Source: Ephydatia muelleri
Lineage: Eukaryota; Porifera; Demospongiae; Spongillida; Spongillidae
Direction: 5' to 3'
Assembly: GCA_013339895.1 (NCBI GenBank)
Contig: JABACO010000012.1
Location: 7,334,750-7,398,749 of the forward strand
Length of the DNA stretch: 64,000 nt
Under the pieces are notes generated by a model. It ran no database searches. It worked only from the letters and a program-made list of their open reading frames with translations, and was not told the DNA's origin. Shown here piece after piece: positions 58,189-64,000 of the stretch; position 1 is the stretch's first letter; the number at the start of each line of letters is the position of its first letter. The position numbers and the translations under genes are program-made.

Positions 58189-58960
58189 AGACGATTGGCT
58201 CATAGCGATTTGGCCTGAAAACTGAGGCGATGCAATGTGCATGCGCAAGGGTAACGACCGAAGCGTATTTTCAGGCTTCCGCAGTGAAAAAAAGTTGTCA
58301 AACCTTATCTACGGGCAACAGTATAGGGGTCTAGATTAAATAATGTTTATAAATAAACATTAACCATACCAGTTGGCAGAAATTTGCCTAGCTTGTTAAT
58401 TTCAAAATCTTTACTCGGAAAAAGTTATTCCTATTTAAAACCTTTGCCTACAATTGCGAACACTCCGCTCACTGCTGTCTCTTGAGCTACCTCGCACCAT
58501 TATAACAATTTTATTCATTGGATACGCAATGACGCAATGACTTACTTTCATGAATGAATTATGCGCGGTAGAAATTAATTTTTGTCTTGATTTTAGTTTA
58601 AGAATGGTTCATGGTATAATTTTACGATGTACGCGTATCATAATCAGACCGATTTATTGTAAATTCTAAACACGTTTAAAAATCAATTTGAAAGAAAAAA
58701 AAGCAAGACGACCGCCTATGCATGGGCCATTTCTGGATATGCACAAAACGACTTTGCTTTTCTCAGTATGAATAATGCGCCGCGTGAATTGCTTATTCGA
58801 TCGGTCAAACAGCAAATGATCACCACAGAAATCAGCCTCAGAACCGGTTGCAGAGTCTGTGGAAGCCTTTTGATGGCTATAAAGGGAAGATAAAGAAGAG
58901 GCATTTTATCAATGTTCAGAGTTCATAGATTGGTTTAGCATTACAACTCCTCTGTCATTC
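57806..58960. other. Intergenic with poly-G tract
   Basis: Holds a (TG)n stretch running into 35 uninterrupted G (58153-58187). Otherwise AT-rich with no gene seen. Confidence 0.6.
58153..58187. repeat. Poly-G tract, 35 bp
   Basis: Uninterrupted run of G directly after a (GT)n stretch. Confidence 0.95.
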
Positions 58961-59194
58961 TATTATTTGTGGAAGTGGATCATGGACAGATCTAAAACTT
59001 GCTACAGCTCCACAGCAATCATTGAGTGGAAGGCACAGGCTGAAGACGGATGCATGATGCTGGAACATGCATATCAGTGTGAGTTTGTACTATGTGTTTT
59101 AATTCTTCATGCTCAGGTGTGTAATCCCAAAAGAGCACGCACGGTCAACACTAGATAGGTCATTCAACAACCACTATCATTGAAACCATCAAAG

Positions 59195-59365
59195 CAATTG
59201 CACCAACACACCACCCACCTGATACACCTCTTAGCAGCTAACCCAGCTGTCCTGAAACAACTGCAGTGTCCAATCTGTCTGGAGATCCTGTGCCATCAAT
59301 CTGGTGTGCACCACATTAATGGTCACTTCTGCATGACAAACATGCTGGGTGTTCTTCCTGTATGA
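59195..59365 (+). pseudogene. RING-finger-like fragment
   Basis: Forward frame: HLLAANPAVLKQLQCPICLE, then HHINGHFCMTNMLG. The CPIC and GHFC spacing is like the first half of a RING finger of E3 ligases, but the last cysteine pair is missing and the frame stops soon after. Probably a decayed copy; an exon of a larger gene is possible. Confidence 0.35.
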
Positions 59366-59756
59366 GGGACATACGACTACAACACCCATGATTGTAACGC
59401 GAAACCTACCAGAGAAGGTGCATGGCATCACAAGTATTACGTTAGTTGGCTGCCACTAGTCCTTCAGGACTAGAATCACATACACAAGGCCCATTAGGTA
59501 CTCACAATTTCCATTGAAAGCCTAGCACCTTACCTTTCACAATGCCACAGCGATCAAACATCTAGCTCCATCATGTGCGTATCCATGATAGCATCGGCAA
59601 TTAAAAGAACTGCCCAATGACTCTGATCAGTCACTGCCACATCTGGAAAGTTCAGGAATACATGTAGTTTCTCTCTACTGTACGGTGCCACAGTGTCTAC
59701 AACCAGCTGTTCATAGTTAACCTAAAAAAGTCACAGAGCAAAATGCTCCGTCCAAT

Positions 59757-59890
59757 AACCATAATAACTATCCTCACCCCACCCACAGAACATGCAATAA
59801 CCATAATAACCATCCCCACCACCACCCACAGAACATGCAATGACCATAATAACCATCCCCACCCCACCCACAGAACATGCAATATTGGAA
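59757..59890. repeat. Minisatellite, about three copies of 50 bp
   Basis: Units with CACCCACAGAACATGCAAT and ACCATAATAACCATCCCCAC. Flanking minus-strand open blocks (59570-59720 and 59900-59990) have splice-like borders but no recognisable domain. Confidence 0.8.
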
Positions 59891-61049
59891 TTTCTATGGA
59901 CAACTTCAGGGCATCATTCCTAAGTTCTTTTAAAATGCACCTGTTGGAAGAGCAATGGTCCCATTGACTGGGCTGCTTTGGCCTCCTAGGGGAGCAGGTA
60001 ATCATGCCTGATTTAGCACATTACAAAGAACTGACCAACACATTACAAAGAACTGATCATGACCAACACATTTACAAAGAACTGACCAATCCATTCATAA
60101 CAAGATTGACTCTATTGTTACGGAGTAAGCCTATCAATTGCACCTAAGCAGCAATTCCACTGCCAAACAAACGAACAAAACCATTGATAGTCAGCAGGCC
60201 TATCGTTTAATCCCTTGTTCATACCTTCATGCCGATATGTACAAGTACGTGCACAAACCAACAAACCATGCTGAACTTTACAAGCGTATACCATCGCCAA
60301 ATAAAAGTGTGGCTACAGTTCCATACTATAAGCTGTAAGTACCTTCTGTCTCCTTTTTTTCCCCGCTTTCATCTTGGCAGTAGAATTTGTCTACGTGGTC
60401 GAAAAGGTACGTTGCAGTGGACATGTTCGTCGAAAGTTGGCCGCTTGTAGAAAGCAGTAGGAAATAAAGTAAGCCATGTGATTTTCCCTATAAATAAAAT
60501 ATAGATTCTTCGGCAGTGGCGGTTCTTCATTCGTTGCATGACTTTTGAATAGTTACAAGTTCAATCCATGTAGTAAGTTTAAGGTCGGCGGTTGTCAAGG
60601 GTGGTTGCTATGAGATGACGCATGCAACGTTTTCGGAGGTATGCCTATTTCTATGGCCGCAAAGGGCGCGAGGAATCATAATACGTTATCAAAGCGCGCA
60701 CGTGATGAGCTATAGAAAATCCTTGCTATGTACATGTATGGTATCCGCTTACGGCTAGCTCACTGTACGAGCGCACACACGAGAAACGTGCACATGGATG
60801 TTACTACAGCACGTCCATGTGCTCGGTGACTTTCGGCAACATTACAAGGACCCTTACAAAGTTCATTGTGATGTCTTTGCACTATCTCACAAACCCACTC
60901 CGCCTTATTCTCGCACATCGTGGCGTAACGATTATTATTAATTAAAAACCAACACTTACAAATGAATGATACATGTACAGGAATAATATAATATAATACA
61001 TACATACCCTGACACACTGAGACACACTAGCTATGAAAGTTACAATGAG
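59891..61049. other. Intergenic, no gene supported
   Basis: A tripled ACATTACAAAGAACTGA motif (60019-60085) and a short forward block near 60375-60460 (EFVYVVEKVRC) with plausible splice borders. Nothing recognisable. Confidence 0.35.
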
Positions 61050-61290
61050 GAACTATCCCCCTCCTGAAGGGAACATCCACATCAAGAGGAGGGCTCGGGC
61101 ATTGGCTCGCACAAGAGTCAATTTAAGGCGGCCGTACAGGCTGCAGACAACCTTGGACTTGGGGGATGGTCCTTGTGGCAAGGTATGATGCGAGCCGTGA
61201 AAAAGCTTGCACCGCTTCGCTGCCCCAAGCTCCATATGACTCGGCCACAAGGGGAATACACGTCCACCCCAACTCGGAACACTTATTATT
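61050..61290 (-). mobile_element. LINE 3' end fragment
   Basis: Minus strand: SELGWTCIPLVAESYGAWG-like segment (about 61285-61225), then LYGRLKLTLVRANARALL and a stop near 61053. An AT-rich tail lies at 60980-61005. Interrupted by a small frame change. Confidence 0.65.
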
Positions 61291-61401
61291 TTTTGATTTT
61301 TTTTTTCCCTTCCAAATCTACAAATATAATCACAACAAACACATACAGACAATTTTACAAATATAAATAAATAAATAAAGTTGTACAACATTTCGCAAAG
61401 G

Positions 61402-61548
61402 TTGACCTTGCCGTCTGCAATAGACCCTTCCCTTTAAAGAACTCCGGACGTGACATCACTCATTAACGTATACTTAACCCAATTCGTGAAGTACGTTGAT
61501 TAGTGATGTCACGTCCGGAGTTCTTCTTGGGGTCTATTGCAAGGTCAA
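61402..61548. mobile_element. 147-bp foldback MITE
   Basis: TTGACCTTGC...TGCAATAGACCC at the left pairs with GGGTCTATTGCAAGGTCAA at the right, and AAGAACTCCGGACGTGACAT pairs with its complement nearer the loop. No sure target duplication. Confidence 0.75.
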
Positions 61549-62584
61549 TGAATGATGCTCAAAGATGTTGTGACCTATGGTATGATGAGCGGGAACCCAG
61601 TTACATGACAGCCGATCCTAGGAGAAGCTCAGTTTGCAAACGAAGTCAGAATAATGTTAATTTTACCTCATGTCCGTGCGTAACCCCAAACGTAGAACCC
61701 TCCCCTCCCCCTCGCCCTCATAATTGGGTCCCTCTCCTCCGCCCCGCCCCTATACCATAGAATAAGCCTATTCAAAAAGTCACAAGCCAATAGTTAAATT
61801 AAAAGCCTATTCAAAAGATCAGAAGTCAAAAGGTAAACCTATTCAAAAGTCTGAGCTCTGTTCAACCTATTCTATAGATTTATGTAATCCTCTTACCCCT
61901 CCCCAACCCAAAAAAGATTGATTTCCAAATGTAACCGTTTATCTGTACCACAAACAGGTAGCGCATTCTCTGACATGGGCAAAATTAATTTACATGCATC
62001 TTTTAACATGTATGTTTTAATAAGCCAACGATAAGGTTACTCTCTAGGGCAAAATCGTGGAAATAAAATCATAACATGAATTCATTATGAGCAACAAACT
62101 AGTAGATAATGAAGTCCAAAACTTGAGTAATTATTACATTTTTGTTATTCAAAGATTCAAATCAAATCAAATTAAGAGATCACTATTGAATTTAATTAAT
62201 TGAGACACATTTGTTACAGTGATAGAGTTACAGTATGTTTCTCTAAATATGAATTGAGTGCATTTGCTGGGTTATAGACAAATTTAGACTCAAGCGAATT
62301 AAAAGTGTAACTTTAATAATACAGGATTGAAATTAGTCGCTTGAAAATTAATCAAGATCATGTGACCATAGGCTACCCAATATAGATTATTGCAGAGGGC
62401 CTCGATAAACTTGTTCAAGCCCAATCACTGAGGTCATATTATTATTACTGTTTAGCATTATATGTCAGGTTCGTTGCTATGGGGATCTGCGGGCGTAGGA
62501 CTTAATTTTCACCCACGCCATTTAGAGATTAAATTGAGCGATTTAATCTACTGTTTTTTTTTTAATTCATGTGCGGACCGCGGA
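61549..62584. other. Intergenic upstream of the receptor-like gene
   Basis: Four AGCCTATTCAAAA-like repeats at 61765-61880, then AT-rich sequence. No clear core promoter found. Confidence 0.5.
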
Positions 62585-63994
62585 ATGAAGTGGATGGAGG
62601 TCATACTAATTGCTTTCTCGTCACTTGCTATCGTAACAGGTAACGTGGTTTTAATTAGGGCTCCAGACATGCAGCAGTACGCTGATTCCTGCTTGGATTG
62701 CTTGTGTACGGCATCACCTGCACCGCGCTGTGCGTGCGTGCGCGCGCGCGTGTATGTGTGTGTGTGTGTGTGTGTGCGTGCGTGTGTGCATGTGTGTGCG
62801 CGCATCTATGTGTGTGTGTGTGAGTGTGTGTGTGTGTGTGCATGTGTGAGTGTGGGCATGTGTGTGTGTGTCAGGGCCTTGCGGGGATCGTGAGTTGATG
62901 CTATCGGGGTATCGGGGTAGAGGAGAATTGTGGCTTAATTCCATGTGGGAAGCAACTCAAACTTATCTTAGAATACTAGCGGCGCTTACTGCATGTGCAA
63001 GCTTTATTGATAACCTACGTGAGCGCACGCACTTCTATTGCATCGAGTATTACATTGGTGTATGATTAATTTTTTGGCTGCTGCACACTTGTTGATAATT
63101 ATGAATACCGTAATGGTTTATTAATTTGTGCCACTTGGAGCTAAAAGACTTTGCAAACGCGACGTCGCATGACGGTCAAGCTTTCGCGTGTAATGCCAGG
63201 TGCCACGTGAACTTGTAGATCGGTCTTGATCGTTGGGACATGTACGTGTACAATTGCACACGATATTAGTCAGACGGTCTGGCTCCCCCCCTCCCCCAAC
63301 ATCTCCTCGTACAAGACAACAAGGCTCCAGGTGCAAGTAAAAGGTCACTTCTGTCAAATCAAATTGGGGGGAGGGGAGGAGCCAAGGAACCTTGGTTCCT
63401 ACACCTTTCCAAAGGGTTGCCGTGGTGACGGTACTAAAGATATACCCTCTTCCCGCCTCAACAGTGTTAATTTATGTGACCACGCGGTGTTTTGTCACTT
63501 TAACATTAGAAGTGTGTATGAATAATTCTTTGTTTGCACTCAGCAGAATAAAACCTCATTTGGTATATGAACAGTACATTAAATCCTATTTGTAACCCCC
63601 CCCCCCCCCCCCTTTCAAAAATAAATAAATAAATAATTGTGTTTTTGTGCTGTGTATTTCTAAGTGTAAAGCAAATCATGACGTCGAATATCTAATAATT
63701 CCACTTTGACTTTTATTGGTGGCACTTTTCAGAATTGTATTTTGTGCACCTATATCTTCGTAATGTGTCATCTAAAAAAATTTTTTTTCCTAAGCAGGAA
63801 GCCAATTGAGCTGCTACTGCACAGAAGGCGACAAATGTGCTTCAAATGGAGTCTGCATCATCATCAGCTCCCCATCCACTCTGGTGGAAAGATGTGACGT
63901 GGAAGTGCACGTAGAGAACAACGCCATCGTACGCACAGTGCATCGCTGTGTCAACAGCACCCGTCTCGTTCCTTGTGAACAGTACAGTCCTGAG
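62585..63994 (+). CDS. Secreted or membrane protein with TGF-beta-receptor-like ectodomain, 3' partial
   Basis: Exon 1, 62585-62639, encodes a signal peptide (MKWMEVILIAFSSLAIVT). Exon 2, 63798-63994, joins in phase (G|GTAACG ... AAGCAG|GA) and is bounded by a donor (GAG|GTAAAG). The mature start SQLSCYCTEGDKCASNGVC, then VERCDVEV and HRCVNSTRLVPCEQYSPE, gives six or more cysteines with the CxC...C...NGxC opening of activin/BMP type I receptor ectodomains (compare LCYCSGHC ... TNGHC in BMPR1). A transmembrane kinase would be expected downstream, outside the window. An N-glycosylation site (NST) is present. Alternatives: another three-finger (Ly6-like) protein. The intron holds a TG tract. Confidence 0.55.
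62745..62870. repeat. (TG)n microsatellite in intron
   Basis: Interrupted TG/GC-TG tract within the intron of the receptor-like gene. The rest of this intron (62871-63797) shows only a C-run at 63597-63612 and (AATA)n. Confidence 0.95.
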
Positions 63995-64000
63995 GTAAAG

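Noticed and set aside
1-64000. tRNA or rRNA genes
   Set aside because: No cloverleaf with box A/B or rRNA-like segment was spotted by eye; a covariance-model scan would be needed to exclude them.

Overview
The window looks like nuclear DNA of an early-branching marine animal, most plausibly a sponge. This is inferred from an alpha-kinase fused to a vWA domain, an acid sphingomyelinase with a saposin domain, a 7TM receptor, a TGF-beta-receptor-like ectodomain, short spliced exons with GT-AG introns, and swarms of LINE and integrase-type transposon remnants. There is no prokaryotic gene packing and no CRISPR array.

Layout. 1-4720 (+): 3' part of a gene for a ubiquitin-like/vWA/alpha-kinase protein; its first visible intron holds a MITE pair and two LINE tails. 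5214-16860 (-): a complete 14-exon acid sphingomyelinase gene, convergent with the kinase gene, with introns packed with G-rich minisatellites. 16861-22275: gene-poor, with dispersed repeats and a Ulp1/PHD transposon remnant. 22276-23316 (+): a single-exon 7TM receptor. 23865-24680: a large foldback element. 24770-30310: an LTR-type fossil followed by a broken Ginger-like (gypsy-integrase) DNA transposon with C-terminal Ulp1 protease and PHD finger, itself hit by a LINE. 30310-37210: low-complexity repeats and a cluster of LINE copies, one with a recognisable reverse transcriptase. 37543-39417 (-): an intronless gene with three 110-residue 'PLWRIHN' repeats and a C-terminal ADP-ribosyltransferase-like domain. 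40718-49630: sequence bracketed by inverted CACTGTTAAAAAAAA ends, containing a second Ginger-like element with clean ends (46673-49212) and several recent hairpins. 49645-56110: a tandem duplication of an intronless NMRAL1-like gene. 56195-62580: transposon remnants, minisatellites and a RING-like fragment. 62585-63994 (+): first two exons of a secreted or membrane protein with a TGF-beta-receptor-type cysteine pattern, running off the end.

The host genes do not form a pathway. The strongest common theme is mobile DNA: at least ten 3'-end copies of one LINE lineage, and three integrase/Ulp1/PHD transposon families that each carry their own family-specific arrays of short palindromes at the termini. 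All assignments come from reading motifs by eye, without database searches.
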